The notes: generated by a model not told the origin, from the sequence alone. DNA of 64,000 nt from Ruminococcus sp. (GCA_021770655.1 JAETQO010000017.1:1-64000), one strand, 5' to 3'; counted from the stretch's first letter, positions 8,558 to 18,651 are shown. A program made the numbers and translations.

Positions 8558-8586
8558 TTGCATTAACGTATAAAAAGTGCTATAAT
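8558..8586 (+). promoter_or_regulatory. promoter of the leuC operon
   Basis: TTGCAT (8558-8563) and TATAAT (8581-8586) are 17 bases apart. The leader of about 70 bases contains ATTTTT and AAAAAT arms around a short GC loop, but no T-box or leader peptide is recognisable. Confidence 0.75.
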
Positions 8587-8664
8587 ATAAAAGTATAAAA
8601 ATAAAAGGGGTTCATTCTGCGGATTTTTGACCGCGGAAAAATCTGAGAGTAAGGAGTAGTTTTT

Positions 8665-9927
8665 ATGGGTATGACAATGACTCAGAAAATTCTGGCGGCA
8701 CACGCCGGTCTTGACGAAGTTAAAGCCGGACAGCTCATTATGGCTGATCTTGACCTTGTACTCGGTAACGACGTTACTTCGCCTGTTGCTATAAACGAGT
8801 TCAACAAGGCAGGTTTCACGGATATTTTTGACAAAAATAAGGTAACAATGGTTATGGATCACTTTGCACCGAACAAGGACATTAAGTCCGCAACTCAGTG
8901 CAAAACCTGCCGCGACTTTGCATCTAAGTATGATATAAAGAATTATTTTGACGTAGGCGATATGGGAATCGAGCATGCGCTTCTGCCTGAAAAAGGTCTT
9001 GTGGCTCCCGGCGACTGCGTGATCGGCGCAGATTCTCATACCTGTACATACGGCGCACTCGGTGCATTTTCTACCGGTATCGGTTCTACGGATATGTGCG
9101 CAGGTATGGCAAAGGGTAAAACCTGGTTCAAGGTTCCTGCCGCTATCAAATTTAATATCGTAGGCAAGCTTCCGGAATATTCCGCAGCTAAGGACGTTAT
9201 TCTCCACATTATCGGAATGATAGGAGTGGACGGCGCGCTTTACAAGTCTATGGAATTTTCGGGAGAGGGACTTAAAAACCTCACTATGGAGGACAGGCTT
9301 TGTATGGCTAATATGGCTATCGAGGCAGGCGCCAAAAACGGCATATTTGCCGTTGACGAGGTCACTCTTGATTATATAAAGGACAAGGTAAACAGAGAGT
9401 ATCATATTTACGAGGCCGATGACGACGCTGAGTATGAGGCCGAATATACTATCGATCTCAGTAAGATCAAGCCTACGGTTGCATTTCCGCATCTTCCTGA
9501 GAATGCCAGAACTTTTGACGACATTCCGGAAGTAAAGATCGATCAGGTCGTTATCGGCTCCTGTACGAACGGCAGGATAGAGGATCTTAGATGTGCGGCT
9601 AAGGTGCTAAAGGACAAGAAGGTTGCAAAGGGAGTAAGATGTATCGTTATTCCGGCAACTCAGAAGGTATATATGCAGGCTATGAAGGAAGGTCTGCTGG
9701 AGATATTTATAAATGCGGGCTGTGCTGTTTCTACGCCGACCTGCGGACCGTGTCTCGGAGGACACATGGGAATCCTTGCAAAGGGCGAAAAAGCTGTAGC
9801 GACTACAAACAGAAACTTTGTAGGACGTATGGGTCATCCTGAGTCGGAGGTTTATCTGGCTTCACCGTATGTTGCGGCGGCTTCCGCTGTTACGGGAAAA
9901 ATTTCTCAGCCGTCCGAGGTAATGTAA
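8665..9927 (+). CDS. leuC: 3-isopropylmalate dehydratase, large subunit
   Basis: LeuC with LeuD isomerises 2-isopropylmalate to 3-isopropylmalate in leucine synthesis, using a [4Fe-4S] cluster in the cytoplasm. The 420-residue length is that of the shorter LeuC/homoaconitase group found in Clostridia and Archaea. Cluster and active-site motifs are visible: [10 protein letters not shown] near residue 120, [11 protein letters not shown] near 298, and [10 protein letters not shown] near 358. The start ATG at 8665 has TAAGGAG upstream. It heads the cluster whose small subunit leuD follows one gene later. Archaeal-type homoaconitase is the alternative, but leuD and leuB beside it favour leucine. 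Confidence 0.93.
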   Translation: MGMTMTQKILAAHAGLDEVKAGQLIMADLDLVLGNDVTSPVAINEFNKAGFTDIFDKNKVTMVMDHFAPNKDIKSATQCKTCRDFASKYDIKNYFDVGDMGIEHALLPEKGLVAPGDCVIGADSHTCTYGALGAFSTGIGSTDMCAGMAKGKTWFKVPAAIKFNIVGKLPEYSAAKDVILHIIGMIGVDGALYKSMEFSGEGLKNLTMEDRLCMANMAIEAGAKNGIFAVDEVTLDYIKDKVNREYHIYEADDDAEYEAEYTIDLSKIKPTVAFPHLPENARTFDDIPEVKIDQVVIGSCTNGRIEDLRCAAKVLKDKKVAKGVRCIVIPATQKVYMQAMKEGLLEIFINAGCAVSTPTCGPCLGGHMGILAKGEKAVATTNRNFVGRMGHPESEVYLASPYVAAASAVTGKISQPSEVM

Positions 9928-10029
9928 TGTAATTTTGGGGAGAGCAAGTAACTGATCTGAGCTGCCGCATGAGGGGAATAATGTTTCGCAGAAAAATTTT
10001 GCAGGTATCGCTTGGGAGTGAGTATATCT

Positions 10030-10419
10030 ATGAAAAGTTATATCAGAGAAATATTTTTCGATCTGATCCTCAGTCAGGTTACCAAAAAGTATGGTACATC
10101 GCTGAATGACAGCCAGAAGGAAGAAAAAGCGGACGAAATAATCAAGGAATTGCATGACAATAATTCGTTTACAGTCGAGATGACTCAGGCATTGATCGAC
10201 AAAAAGGGCTTTAATGACTTTTATCCTACAAACGTCGGCGGTAAGCCTGCTTACGCTCTGGTAAAGGAAGGAATGTTCCACAAGGTTAAGATATGTTACT
10301 TTATTACCAGAAATAAGGACGTTATCAACGGAGAATATCTTGATAAGATTTACGAGGAACTCAGGAAACAGGCTATCGGCGAAAATATATTCGGCTCTCC
10401 TGATTTTAAAAAGGGCTGA
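10030..10419 (+). CDS. hypothetical protein between leuC and leuD
   Basis: I do not recognise this 129-residue cytoplasmic protein. It begins MKSYIREIFFDLILSQV, has no signal peptide or membrane segment, and is mixed alpha/beta with many charged residues; FYPTNVGGKPAYALVKEG looks like a compact beta unit in the middle. GGGAGTG at 10014-10020 sets the ATG at 10030 as the start, rather than a TTG at 10012 that overlaps the site. Because it sits between the two subunit genes of one enzyme, it could aid assembly or regulation of the dehydratase, but nothing in the sequence proves that. Confidence 0.7.
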   Translation: MKSYIREIFFDLILSQVTKKYGTSLNDSQKEEKADEIIKELHDNNSFTVEMTQALIDKKGFNDFYPTNVGGKPAYALVKEGMFHKVKICYFITRNKDVINGEYLDKIYEELRKQAIGENIFGSPDFKKG

Positions 10420-10455
10420 TTTTAACATTTACAAATAACGAAAGGAGTTTTCATA

Positions 10456-10935
10456 ATGAAGGCTTGCGGTAAAGTACATAAATACGGAGACAATGTTGAT
10501 ACCGACGTAATTATTCCGGCAAGATACCTTAATACGCCTAACATGGAGGAACTTGCACAGCACTGCATGGAGGATATCGATGCAGATTTTGCAAAGAATG
10601 TTCAGAAAGGCGATATAATGGTCGCCAAGTCAAACTTCGGCTGCGGTTCATCGAGAGAACACGCTCCGGCCGCTATCAAGGCAAGCGGAATTTCCTGCGT
10701 GATCGCAAAGACGTTTGCCAGAATTTTTTACAGAAATGCTATCAATATCGGTCTGCCGATCATCGAATGCGATGAGGCTGCCGAAAGGATCGAAAACGGC
10801 GACGAGGTAGAGATCGATTTTGACAGCGGCCTTATCACCAACAAGACCAAGGACGAGACTTATCAGGGCCAGTCGTTCCCTGAGTTTCTTATCAATATTA
10901 TAAACAGCAATGGTCTGCTTAATTCGCTGAAATAA
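10456..10935 (+). CDS. leuD: 3-isopropylmalate dehydratase, small subunit
   Basis: LeuD supplies the swivelling domain that completes the isopropylmalate isomerase with LeuC. The 159-residue length fits the short LeuD group that pairs with the 420-residue LeuC. The opening [17 protein letters not shown] and the substrate-loop motif [20 protein letters not shown] around residues 55-75 are diagnostic. A clear AAAGGAG precedes the ATG at 10456. Downstream, GGGGA and TCCCC arms flank a small hairpin at about 10945-10968 with no T-run, so transcription probably continues. Confidence 0.93.
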   Translation: MKACGKVHKYGDNVDTDVIIPARYLNTPNMEELAQHCMEDIDADFAKNVQKGDIMVAKSNFGCGSSREHAPAAIKASGISCVIAKTFARIFYRNAINIGLPIIECDEAAERIENGDEVEIDFDSGLITNKTKDETYQGQSFPEFLINIINSNGLLNSLK

Positions 10936-11012
10936 TTTTTTACGAGGGGACGCTTAGCGGCGATCCCCTTGAAATCGTTATGATGATAAACCTGAACAGG
11001 GGGGTGAAGCTT

Positions 11013-11681
11013 TTGTTAAAGAAAAGAATATGCGCTGCGTTGACAGCAGGGGTAATGTTACTGCTTACGGCCTGCTCAAAGGAGGAGGATAACAGCAGCA
11101 GTAAATATGAATACAGTTCTAAGGATTTTACGCCGTTTATGATACTTATCGATGGATATAAGATCGATCTTATGGAAAGCGACGCGGATATCAACCGAAA
11201 GCTGGGAGGTAATTTCGCAAGAGATCTGCAGGCTTCGGATAATGTTGTTCTGCTGGAAACAAAAACTGAGAATGAGGACGGCGTGACTACGAGGACCTTT
11301 GCCTGCAATAAGCCGGAGGTCAATGGCTCAAGATTTTCGTGTTTTAACGGTCTGTGGGCGAATGTGGACGAGGCAAGCATTGACAGTATGAGCGATCCCG
11401 ACAGTATCAAGGTCAAGGGAGCGGACGGACTGTCATATTACTGGTCGTTTTATATAGACGGCGAGGAGATAGATTACAGCGAGGTAAACTTTGAGGGAAC
11501 GGATACGGAGGACACGCTTATGCAGTATCAGCTAAAGGGGAAAATGGCTGAGGATTATTGCATTGATAAGCTTGAGAACGGTGATTGTCGGATCGTCACA
11601 AGCATTCTGTTCAAAACCGCAGAGCAGAAAAGCTATTCCTGCGAGATAACCGTTTCTACATTGGATCAGGAGGATAAATAA
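11013..11681 (+). CDS. putative lipoprotein of unknown function
   Basis: The product of about 222 residues begins with a basic and hydrophobic stretch ending LLLTACS, a lipobox with Cys at about residue 21, then a Ser-rich linker, so it should be a membrane-anchored lipoprotein. The rest is an acidic, soluble domain with no recognised family. I place the start at the TTG at 11013, behind GGGGTGAAG; an ATG at 10980 is in frame but has no ribosome site and spoils the signal peptide. The stop codon is one base before leuB, so it belongs to the leucine operon although its role there is unclear. Confidence 0.7.
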   Translation: MLKKRICAALTAGVMLLLTACSKEEDNSSSKYEYSSKDFTPFMILIDGYKIDLMESDADINRKLGGNFARDLQASDNVVLLETKTENEDGVTTRTFACNKPEVNGSRFSCFNGLWANVDEASIDSMSDPDSIKVKGADGLSYYWSFYIDGEEIDYSEVNFEGTDTEDTLMQYQLKGKMAEDYCIDKLENGDCRIVTSILFKTAEQKSYSCEITVSTLDQEDK

Positions 11682-11682
11682 T

Positions 11683-12765
11683 ATGGAAAAGAAAATTACT
11701 GTTATAAAGGGTGACGGAATCGGTCCGGAAATTGTGACCGAGGCGCAGAAGGTACTAGATAAGGTCGGGGAAAAATTCGGTCATAAGTTTATCTATACGG
11801 ATATTCTTATGGGCGGCTGTTCAATAGACAAGTACGGTGAGCCGCTTACTGATGAGGCTGTTGAAACCGCAAGAAATTCCGACGCAGTGCTTCTGGGCGC
11901 TATCGGAGGAAACACTTCGACATCTCCTTGGTATAAGCTTGCTCCGAATCTCAGACCGGAAGCGGGCCTGCTTAAGATCCGTAAGGAGCTTGGACTTTTT
12001 GCAAATCTTCGTCCTGCCGTGCTTTATGACGAATTGAGAAACGCCTGCCCTCTGAAAGATGAAATAATCGGCGACGGTTTTGACATGATGATAATGAGAG
12101 AGCTTACAGGCGGACTTTATTTCGGCGATAGAAAGACCGAGGTAGTTGACGGTCTTGAAACTGCCGTTGATACTCTTACATATAATGAGAACGAGATAAG
12201 AAGGATCGCAAAAAGAGGCTTTGACATTGCAATGAAGAGAAGAAAGAAGGTCACAAGCGTTGATAAGGCAAACGTTCTTGACTCTTCCAGACTCTGGAGA
12301 AAAATTGTGAACGAAGTTGCCGAGGACTATCCCGAGGTTGAGCTTGAGCATATGCTGGTGGACAACTGCGCTATGCAGCTTGTAAGAGATCCCAAGCAGT
12401 TCGACGTTATCCTTACCGAGAATATGTTCGGAGATATTCTTTCCGACGAGGCGGCGATGGTGTCCGGTTCGCTTGGTATGCTTGCTTCCGCTTCGCTCAA
12501 CGACACAAAGTTCGGTATGTACGAGCCAAGTCACGGTTCCGCTCCCGACATTGCGGGTCAAGACAAGGCTAATCCGATCGCTACCATTCTTTCAGCTTCA
12601 ATGCTTCTGAGATTTTCTTTCGATATGGATAAAGAGGCTGATGCAGTTGACTCTGCGGTCAAGAAGGTTCTTGAAGAAGGCTACAGAACCGGAGATATTA
12701 TGTCCGAGGGAATGAAGCTTGTAGGCTGCAAGGCAATGGGAACTCTTATTGCGGACGCTGTCTGA
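11683..12765 (+). CDS. leuB: 3-isopropylmalate dehydrogenase
   Basis: LeuB oxidises and decarboxylates 3-isopropylmalate to 2-oxoisocaproate with NAD+ in the cytoplasm. The 360-residue length is normal. The family signature [20 protein letters not shown] is present near residues 246-265, as are [13 protein letters not shown] at the N-terminus and [18 protein letters not shown] near 285-302. CAGGAGGA lies eight bases before the ATG. With leuC and leuD it covers two of the leucine-specific steps; leuA is not in this window. Confidence 0.95.
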   Translation: MEKKITVIKGDGIGPEIVTEAQKVLDKVGEKFGHKFIYTDILMGGCSIDKYGEPLTDEAVETARNSDAVLLGAIGGNTSTSPWYKLAPNLRPEAGLLKIRKELGLFANLRPAVLYDELRNACPLKDEIIGDGFDMMIMRELTGGLYFGDRKTEVVDGLETAVDTLTYNENEIRRIAKRGFDIAMKRRKKVTSVDKANVLDSSRLWRKIVNEVAEDYPEVELEHMLVDNCAMQLVRDPKQFDVILTENMFGDILSDEAAMVSGSLGMLASASLNDTKFGMYEPSHGSAPDIAGQDKANPIATILSASMLLRFSFDMDKEADAVDSAVKKVLEEGYRTGDIMSEGMKLVGCKAMGTLIADAV

Positions 12766-12801
12766 TTCTTGATTTAATATAATTTTATCGGTGATTTGAA
12801 T

Positions 12802-13767
12802 ATGTATTATTACATTTACGGCGTGACCGACAAGGGCAGTTACCGTGAAAATAATGAGGATTGTATTTTGATCGACCATGAGGTGATAAACAGCGGCAGC
12901 TATGAATCGACTGTCGCTGCTCCTTTTATTGCAGCCGTATGCGACGGCGTGGGAGGAGAAAACGCCGGAGAGGTCGCTTCGGAGCTTTGTCTCAGACATC
13001 TTTCTATTTTGGAATACAACTCCGCAGTCGATATGAGCAAGGCTCTTATGGATGTACACAATAAAATAAAAAAGCAGGGTGTCAGAGAGGAAAACGCCGC
13101 AAATATGCAGACCACCCTTTGCTGTCTTGCTGTGGACGAGGAAGGCAAATCCCTGTGCATAAACATCGGGGACAGCAGAATGTATCGTTATGTAAACGGA
13201 ACGATAAGACAGATCTCTGTGGATCAGTCTTATGCGTGGTATATGTATGAGCATGGTAAGATCGATGACATTTCCGAGCTTGAGCCTCAATACCAGAACG
13301 CTATTGTGTCTTCTATCGGCAGTACGCTGAACGAACCGGAAATAGCGCAAACTCCGCTGGTTTCGGATTTCGGCAGAGAGCCTGATGATATGATAATTAT
13401 AGTTTCCGACGGCATTTCCGATTATATATCCGAGGAGGAAATGGAAGTCGGATTGGGGCTTGATCTGTCCGTTTCGGAAAAGCTTGGCGCATTGTCGGAG
13501 TTGGCTTTGACAAACGGAGGCACGGATAATGTTTCTATTATTGGCATAAAGCCTTATCTTGACGATGAGGAGCTGAAAACTCTTACTGCAAAAAAGGCTG
13601 TGGAGAAAACCGTAAGCGTTCAGGATATGCTTGAAAGCGGCGATGCAGTAACTGTTCGGAATGTAAGCGTAACGCCGGCAGAGGAAAAGCCTGTGGATTT
13701 TTCGGGAGATATTGACGATCTTATCCGACAGGCAAGTGAAAGTCTTGACTTTTTACGACGTATATAG
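12802..13767 (+). CDS. PP2C-type Ser/Thr protein phosphatase
   Basis: This 321-residue protein has the metal-dependent PP2C fold. Metal-binding motifs are visible in order: RENNEDC near residue 15, CDGVGGENAGEVA near 50, GDSRMYRY near 120 and the late GGTDNVSIIGI near 235. The last 80 residues form an acidic tail outside the phosphatase domain, with no membrane segment. PP2C enzymes in Firmicutes usually oppose a PASTA kinase, but no kinase gene is adjacent. GGTGAT precedes the ATG at 12802; a TTG at 12796 is also possible. Its position between leuB and ilvB is odd, and the ilvB promoter overlaps its stop codon. Confidence 0.85.
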   Translation: MYYYIYGVTDKGSYRENNEDCILIDHEVINSGSYESTVAAPFIAAVCDGVGGENAGEVASELCLRHLSILEYNSAVDMSKALMDVHNKIKKQGVREENAANMQTTLCCLAVDEEGKSLCINIGDSRMYRYVNGTIRQISVDQSYAWYMYEHGKIDDISELEPQYQNAIVSSIGSTLNEPEIAQTPLVSDFGREPDDMIIIVSDGISDYISEEEMEVGLGLDLSVSEKLGALSELALTNGGTDNVSIIGIKPYLDDEELKTLTAKKAVEKTVSVQDMLESGDAVTVRNVSVTPAEEKPVDFSGDIDDLIRQASESLDFLRRI

Positions 13768-13773
13768 TATAAT
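13745..13773 (+). promoter_or_regulatory. promoter of ilvB with a leader of about 130 bases
   Basis: TTGACT (13745-13750) and TATAAT (13768-13773) are 17 bases apart and overlap the end of the phosphatase gene. The following untranslated leader is long for this window. I see no T-box sequence or terminator hairpin in it. Confidence 0.75.
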
Positions 13774-13916
13774 ATTTTATTAGCATATCGGACCTGTTTT
13801 AAGTTATTTTACCTATTCTTCCGCCAAAAGCGATGTGAGGGGAGGATCGGTCGATATTGCGGCGCCGTTGAATTTGGCTTGCCGTATGGTCTAATTTATA
13901 ATTTGGAGGATTGTTT

Positions 13917-15608
13917 ATGTTACTTAACGGCTCGGACGTTATTATCGAATGTCTCCTTGAACAGGGGGCGGATACTGTTTTCGGATATCCGGGAGGCGCC
14001 GTTCTTAATATTTACGACGCGATCTACAAGTATTCCGAGGAAGGAAAGATCAAGCATATAATCACCGCTCACGAGCAGGCTGCCTGTCATGCCGCCGACG
14101 GTTATTCCAGAACTACCGGAAAGACCGGAGTTGTCATTGCTACATCCGGCCCGGGTGCGACAAACCTTGTTACCGGAATCGCTACCGCGTATATGGATTC
14201 TATCCCGCTGGTAGCTATAACAGGAAACGTAACAAGGAATCTTCTCGGTCTTGATTCTTTTCAGGAGGTTGATATTTGCGGTATAACTATGCCTGTCACG
14301 AAGCATAATTATATTGTAAAGGATCCGGAAAAGCTTGCGGATACTATAAGGGAAGCTTTTTATATTGCCAATGAGGGAAGAAAAGGTCCTGTACTTATAG
14401 ATATTCCTAAGGATATTACCGGTGCAATGATCGAGTATGAAAGGCAGCAGCCGAAAAAGATCATAAATCATAATCCCGATACCATAAACGCTGAGATCGA
14501 AGAAGCGGCAAAGCTTATCAGAGAAGCTAAAAAACCTTTTATCTATGCCGGCGGAGGAGTTGTTTCCTGTGATGCGGTCGATGAAATGTCGGAATTTGCA
14601 AGAAAGGTTGACGCTCCTGTGTCGCTTTCGCTTATGGGGCAGTGCGCGCTTGATAATACAAAGGACTGCTATATCGGTATGCTGGGTATGCACGGAACAA
14701 AGACTGCCGCGCTCACACTCGGCGAATGCGATCTGATGATAGTCCTCGGTTCAAGATTTTCCGACAGAGTGCTTTGTAACGCTTCGACATTCGCCAAAGG
14801 CAAGAAGATACTGCATATTGAGATAGATCCTGCTGAGATAGGCAAGAACATTGCGGTCTACAGTCATGTTACAGGCGACGTAAAGTATGTTCTTTCAAAA
14901 CTCAACGAGCTTCTTCCCGATATGAAGCATGAGGATTGGATGAAGCAGGTAATGGATTGGAAGAAAACCTATGCTCTTAAAATGGTTCCCGTTGAAAGCG
15001 AGGACGAGGTTCTTCCGCAGGACGTTATCGAGGAGCTTGACAGGCTTACTGACGGAAGTGCAATTATCACTACCGAAGTCGGACAGCATCAGATGTGGGC
15101 GGCTCAGTATTATAATTTCAGAAAGCCGAGAAGCTTTGCTTCAAGCGGAGGACTCGGAACAATGGGCTACGGTTTTGGTGCGGCAATGGGTTCAAAGATC
15201 GGAAATCCGGACAGAACGGTAGTAAATATTGCAGGCGACGGAAGTTTCTTTATGAATTGCAACGAGCTTTCTTCTCTTGCAAAGCATAAGATCCCGATGA
15301 TAGAGCTGGTGTTTGAAAACGACGTTCTTGGTATGGTAAGACAGTGGCAGCGTCTGTTCTATGACAAGAGATTTTCTCAGACGGATATTCAAAGAGGTAC
15401 CGACCTTATGAAGCTTGCCGACGCGTTCGGAGTTGAGGGAGTACGGATAACAAAGAAATCCGAGATCAGACCTATGCTCGAAAAAGCGCTCAGCTGCGGA
15501 AAGCCTTGTCTTGTAGATGTCATTATTAATAAGGATATCAATGTTCTTCCTATGGTACCGGCAGGTGCTGATGTTTCGGATCTGATAATGAATATTGAAA
15601 TTGATTGA
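13917..15608 (+). CDS. ilvB: acetolactate synthase, large catalytic subunit
   Basis: The enzyme condenses pyruvate with pyruvate or 2-oxobutyrate, the first common step of branched-chain amino acid synthesis, using thiamine diphosphate and FAD. The 563-residue protein has the N-terminal FGYPGGAVLNIYD, catalytic Glu at 53 in AHEQAACHAADGY, SGPGATNLVTGIATAY, and the thiamine-binding GDGSFFMNCNEL near residue 442. GGAGGA at 13905-13910 fixes the ATG at 13917. No ilvN regulatory subunit follows, so it either is encoded elsewhere or the enzyme works without it. It has its own promoter but shares its direction with the leu genes. Confidence 0.94.
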   Translation: MLLNGSDVIIECLLEQGADTVFGYPGGAVLNIYDAIYKYSEEGKIKHIITAHEQAACHAADGYSRTTGKTGVVIATSGPGATNLVTGIATAYMDSIPLVAITGNVTRNLLGLDSFQEVDICGITMPVTKHNYIVKDPEKLADTIREAFYIANEGRKGPVLIDIPKDITGAMIEYERQQPKKIINHNPDTINAEIEEAAKLIREAKKPFIYAGGGVVSCDAVDEMSEFARKVDAPVSLSLMGQCALDNTKDCYIGMLGMHGTKTAALTLGECDLMIVLGSRFSDRVLCNASTFAKGKKILHIEIDPAEIGKNIAVYSHVTGDVKYVLSKLNELLPDMKHEDWMKQVMDWKKTYALKMVPVESEDEVLPQDVIEELDRLTDGSAIITTEVGQHQMWAAQYYNFRKPRSFASSGGLGTMGYGFGAAMGSKIGNPDRTVVNIAGDGSFFMNCNELSSLAKHKIPMIELVFENDVLGMVRQWQRLFYDKRFSQTDIQRGTDLMKLADAFGVEGVRITKKSEIRPMLEKALSCGKPCLVDVIINKDINVLPMVPAGADVSDLIMNIEID

Positions 15609-15632
15609 TATTAATTTATGGGGGTAAACATT

Positions 15633-16211
15633 ATGAACAACTATCCAAATGCGGCTAACGGGCTTAAAAAGATTTTTTATTCACAGCTTCTTGCTATAGC
15701 AGGAGCGATACTTTGTGTAATACCTTTAATAAATATTGTAGGTATGATAATTCTTATTGCAAGCGTTGCCCTTGAGATCATAGGAATCAAGGAGGCTGCT
15801 AAGAACGACGAGGGATACGGAAATGCGTTTTTGCTTACTGTTGCAAATCTTGCGCTTACCGTTATACAGCTGCCTTTTGATTCAAACGGCGTAGTATACA
15901 AGCTGATAGATATTGCAAACAATGTTATTCAGGTCGTTATCCTTTATCTGATATGCAAAACCACGTCTATGCTTTTGCGCCGTATGAGCAACGGTTTTCT
16001 TGCAGACAAAGGTGATAAGGTAATAAAAATAAACATATATTGTATAATTATATCGTTTGTTTGCGGTATTCTTTCAATCATTCCCATCATAAATATTCTT
16101 GCAGCAATAGCAATGGTAGTAGTTCTTATTGTATCTATTTATGCCGCTGTGGTATATGTGATTTTCCTGAAACAGAGCGGTGAATATCTGGGGTATCAAA
16201 ATAATTTCTAA
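15633..16211 (+). CDS. multi-pass membrane protein of unknown function
   Basis: The 192-residue product has about five hydrophobic segments, including LLAIAGAILCVIPLINIVGM near the N-terminus and a related CGILSIIPIINILAAIAMV near residue 150, suggesting an internal duplication of a two-helix unit. Between them lies VANLALTVIQLPF. No catalytic motif is visible. The ATG at 15633 follows GGGGGT; an ATG at 15618 overlaps that site. It follows ilvB by 24 bases and may be read through from it. I cannot name a function. Confidence 0.65.
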   Translation: MNNYPNAANGLKKIFYSQLLAIAGAILCVIPLINIVGMIILIASVALEIIGIKEAAKNDEGYGNAFLLTVANLALTVIQLPFDSNGVVYKLIDIANNVIQVVILYLICKTTSMLLRRMSNGFLADKGDKVIKINIYCIIISFVCGILSIIPIINILAAIAMVVVLIVSIYAAVVYVIFLKQSGEYLGYQNNF

Positions 16212-16292
16212 TAAGTGTATGAGGCTGTGCGGCTTTGTTCGTACAGCCTTTTACGGATAACGGCTTTTTCGGTCCTGCTGAAAGGAGGCAAA

Positions 16293-17486
16293 ATGAAGAT
16301 CACAAAAAAATTCAAGGAGAACGCTTTGCTTGTTATTCTCGGAGTAGTGCTTTTCTGGGGGCTTACCAATTATTCGATGATGTTTCATATACTGAGAAGT
16401 ATTTTTTCAGTGATGAAGCCTGCGATTTTCGGTGCAGTAATAGCGTTTATTCTCAACGTTCCTATGTCGGGGATCGAAAAAAGATTGTTTAAAACACCGA
16501 AAAATGAAAAATACAGAAAAGTATGTCAAAAGCTTAAAAGACCTTGTTCGATCGTGTTGACCTTTCTGCTGTGTATCGGTGTGATAGTGTTGGTATGCTG
16601 TCTTGTGATACCGGCGCTTATAAAAACCTTTTCTCAGCTATCCTCAGACATACCCGTACTTGTAACGAACATTGCCGACAAGCTTGAAAATACGCCTGAG
16701 ATTGCCGAATGGTTAGGAAGGGTAAATCTCACAAAGGACGATATTATACAGAAGATAACAGGCTGGCTGAAGGACGGCGTGGTAATTCTGAAAACTGTAG
16801 ATTCGACAGTAAGCTTTGTCACAGCATTGTTTTCAGGCGTTGTAAACTTTTTCCTTGGTATTTTCTTTGCCGTTTATATGCTTGCCTCAAAAGAAAAGCT
16901 GAAAAGCCAGTGCAAACGTATCAGTAAGGCTTTTCTCAGCAATAGTATAACAAACAGGATAAGCAATGTCTGCCGCCGTTCCATTGATATTTTCGGCAGT
17001 TTTCTTGTTGGACAGACTACCGAGGCGATCATATTGGGAAGTCTTTGCGGTATCGGAATGGCTATATTAAGATTCCCGAATGCTCTTATTATAGCGGTGC
17101 TTGTCGCCTGTACAGCGCTTATACCTATTGTGGGCGCTTTTCTTGGTTATGTGGTAGGTTTTCTGCTTATCTGCGTTACGGATTTCAAACAGGCTGTCTG
17201 GTTCCTGATATTTATGTTTATAATACAGGCGGTCGAGGGAAACTTTATTTATCCCAAGGTAGTGGGCAACTCGGTCAATCTGCCCCCTCTCTGGACGCTG
17301 TTTGCCGTAACTATCGGCGGAAATATGTTCGGTATATTCGGAATGTTTATTGCGGTGCCTGTGTTCTCTGTGTTATACTGCACTATAGGAGAAGTTGTGA
17401 ATTATCGCAACGAAAAGAAAGAAAGTGCTGTTTCTGTGAGCGAGACTCAGGCCGGAGATCCTCCGCCGTCTGCGGAAAATTCATAG
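16293..17486 (+). CDS. AI-2E/PerM family permease-like protein
   Basis: The 397-residue membrane protein has the PerM/AI-2E exporter layout: two early helices, a central soluble region (about 90-150), then four to five C-terminal helices. Family motifs include FLLGIFFAVYMLASKEK-like sequence near 195, the GxxxxAxxRxP region at GIGMAILRFPNALI and the late EGNFIYPKVVGNSVNLPPLW near 320-340. Members move small solutes or act as Na+/H+ antiporters; the substrate here is unknown. AAAGGAGG just before 16293 fixes the start, since a longer frame from 16215 lacks one. It ends in a short polar tail. Confidence 0.85.
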   Translation: MKITKKFKENALLVILGVVLFWGLTNYSMMFHILRSIFSVMKPAIFGAVIAFILNVPMSGIEKRLFKTPKNEKYRKVCQKLKRPCSIVLTFLLCIGVIVLVCCLVIPALIKTFSQLSSDIPVLVTNIADKLENTPEIAEWLGRVNLTKDDIIQKITGWLKDGVVILKTVDSTVSFVTALFSGVVNFFLGIFFAVYMLASKEKLKSQCKRISKAFLSNSITNRISNVCRRSIDIFGSFLVGQTTEAIILGSLCGIGMAILRFPNALIIAVLVACTALIPIVGAFLGYVVGFLLICVTDFKQAVWFLIFMFIIQAVEGNFIYPKVVGNSVNLPPLWTLFAVTIGGNMFGIFGMFIAVPVFSVLYCTIGEVVNYRNEKKESAVSVSETQAGDPPPSAENS

Positions 17487-17580
17487 AAGTACAATATATT
17501 TAAGACAACTGCGCATAACCATTAGAATAGGTGCTGTACGGAAGTTTTTTAAACATCGTTGTAAATACACAAGATCATAA

Positions 17581-17616
17581 AAAATGTGGCATCATCATTT
17601 GATACCACATTTTTTA
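17581..17616. terminator. bidirectional terminator between perM-like gene and birA
   Basis: AAAATGTGGCATC pairs with GATACCACATTTT with one mismatch, flanked by A-rich and T-rich runs on both sides, between convergent genes. Confidence 0.85.
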
Positions 17617-17634
17617 TTATTGAATTTATGAAAA

Positions 17635-18609
17635 TTATACTTTGCGTATGCTTATTTCGCCGGAAGAAACATATTCCTCCTTTCCGTTATCATAGCGGAC
17701 ATGAAGTCTGCAATTTTCATCAGCGCCAAGCATAACTGCGGGAGTTATAACACTGCCTTTTATGATATTTATTCTCTCACCTACCCATAACAGCCTTTTT
17801 CGGTATTCGGGATAAAAGCTGTTTTCGCCGAACGACCTGTAAAGCCGCATGAATATGTTTATGATCTCTGCCGCCAGCTTATTTCTCATATCGCTTTGTC
17901 TGTTTTTAAAAACCGCGCCGGCAATGTCTTTGATCTCATCGGGGAATCCGCCGTCGGGTTCGTAGGTATTAACTCCTATCCCCAGCACGGCGTATTCAAC
18001 TCCGCCGTTTTCCATACTGAGAGATGCCTCGGTAAGAATCCCGCATATTTTTCTGCCGTTAATGTAAATATCGTTCACCCATTTTATTGACGGTTTCAGT
18101 TCGCTGTATTTTTCGATTGCCATAGCGACAGATACTGCGGCGGCGGTGGTGATCTTGACAGCGTCGGCGGCCGTCATGTCCGGACGCAGCAAAATGCTCA
18201 TATAAAGTCCCGAATCCGAGGGAGAGAAAAACGATCTGCCGAGCCTGCCCTTGCCCTGCGACTGTTCTCCCGATATTATCACCTTGCCCTCTGCTGCACC
18301 GTCGTTTGCGCGTTCTCTTAAAACAGTATTGGTGGAGGTTACGATTTTATGTACCTCGATGTCGAGTCCTTGCTGTTGCGGTTCAAGATATTTTTTTACG
18401 CCTGCAAGAGAAATAATATCCGAGTCGACGTTCATGCAGTAGCCTTTGTTAGTTACAGCCGATATAGCGCATCCCTCGTCCTGAAGGGATTTCACCGCTT
18501 TCCATACCGCCCCCCTTGTGCATCCAAGTTTTTCGGCAATTTGTTCTCCGGAAAGGTACTCGCCTTTACTGTTGTCAAGAAGCTCCAAAACCTTATCTTT
18601 GACCGACAT
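17635..18609 (-). CDS. birA: biotin-[acetyl-CoA-carboxylase] ligase / biotin operon repressor
   Basis: BirA makes biotinyl-AMP and attaches biotin to carboxyl-carrier proteins, and its N-terminal domain represses biotin genes. The 324-residue protein has a winged helix at 1-65 (GEYLSGEQIAEKLGCTRGAV), the ligase core with SGEQSQGKGRLGRSFFSP near 110-127, KWVNDIYINGRKICGIL near 175-190, and the small C-terminal SH3-like domain. All three domains are intact, so this is a class II, regulatory BirA. No biotin genes are adjacent. It faces the perM-like gene and shares a terminator with it. Confidence 0.94.
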   Translation of the reverse strand: MSVKDKVLELLDNSKGEYLSGEQIAEKLGCTRGAVWKAVKSLQDEGCAISAVTNKGYCMNVDSDIISLAGVKKYLEPQQQGLDIEVHKIVTSTNTVLRERANDGAAEGKVIISGEQSQGKGRLGRSFFSPSDSGLYMSILLRPDMTAADAVKITTAAAVSVAMAIEKYSELKPSIKWVNDIYINGRKICGILTEASLSMENGGVEYAVLGIGVNTYEPDGGFPDEIKDIAGAVFKNRQSDMRNKLAAEIINIFMRLYRSFGENSFYPEYRKRLLWVGERINIIKGSVITPAVMLGADENCRLHVRYDNGKEEYVSSGEISIRKV

Positions 18610-18651
18610 ATAATTATCCTCCCAGCTTTAATTTACATAGTTGTTACCATA

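Noticed and set aside
8563..9492. 309-codon minus-strand frame opposite leuC
   Set aside because: It covers an intact leuC with all catalytic motifs and shows no domain or ribosome site of its own.
11821..12561. 246-codon minus-strand frame opposite leuB
   Set aside because: It is the antisense of a well-conserved enzyme and has random composition.
13774..13904. T-box riboswitch before ilvB
   Set aside because: The conserved T-box sequence and terminator/antiterminator stems are not present.
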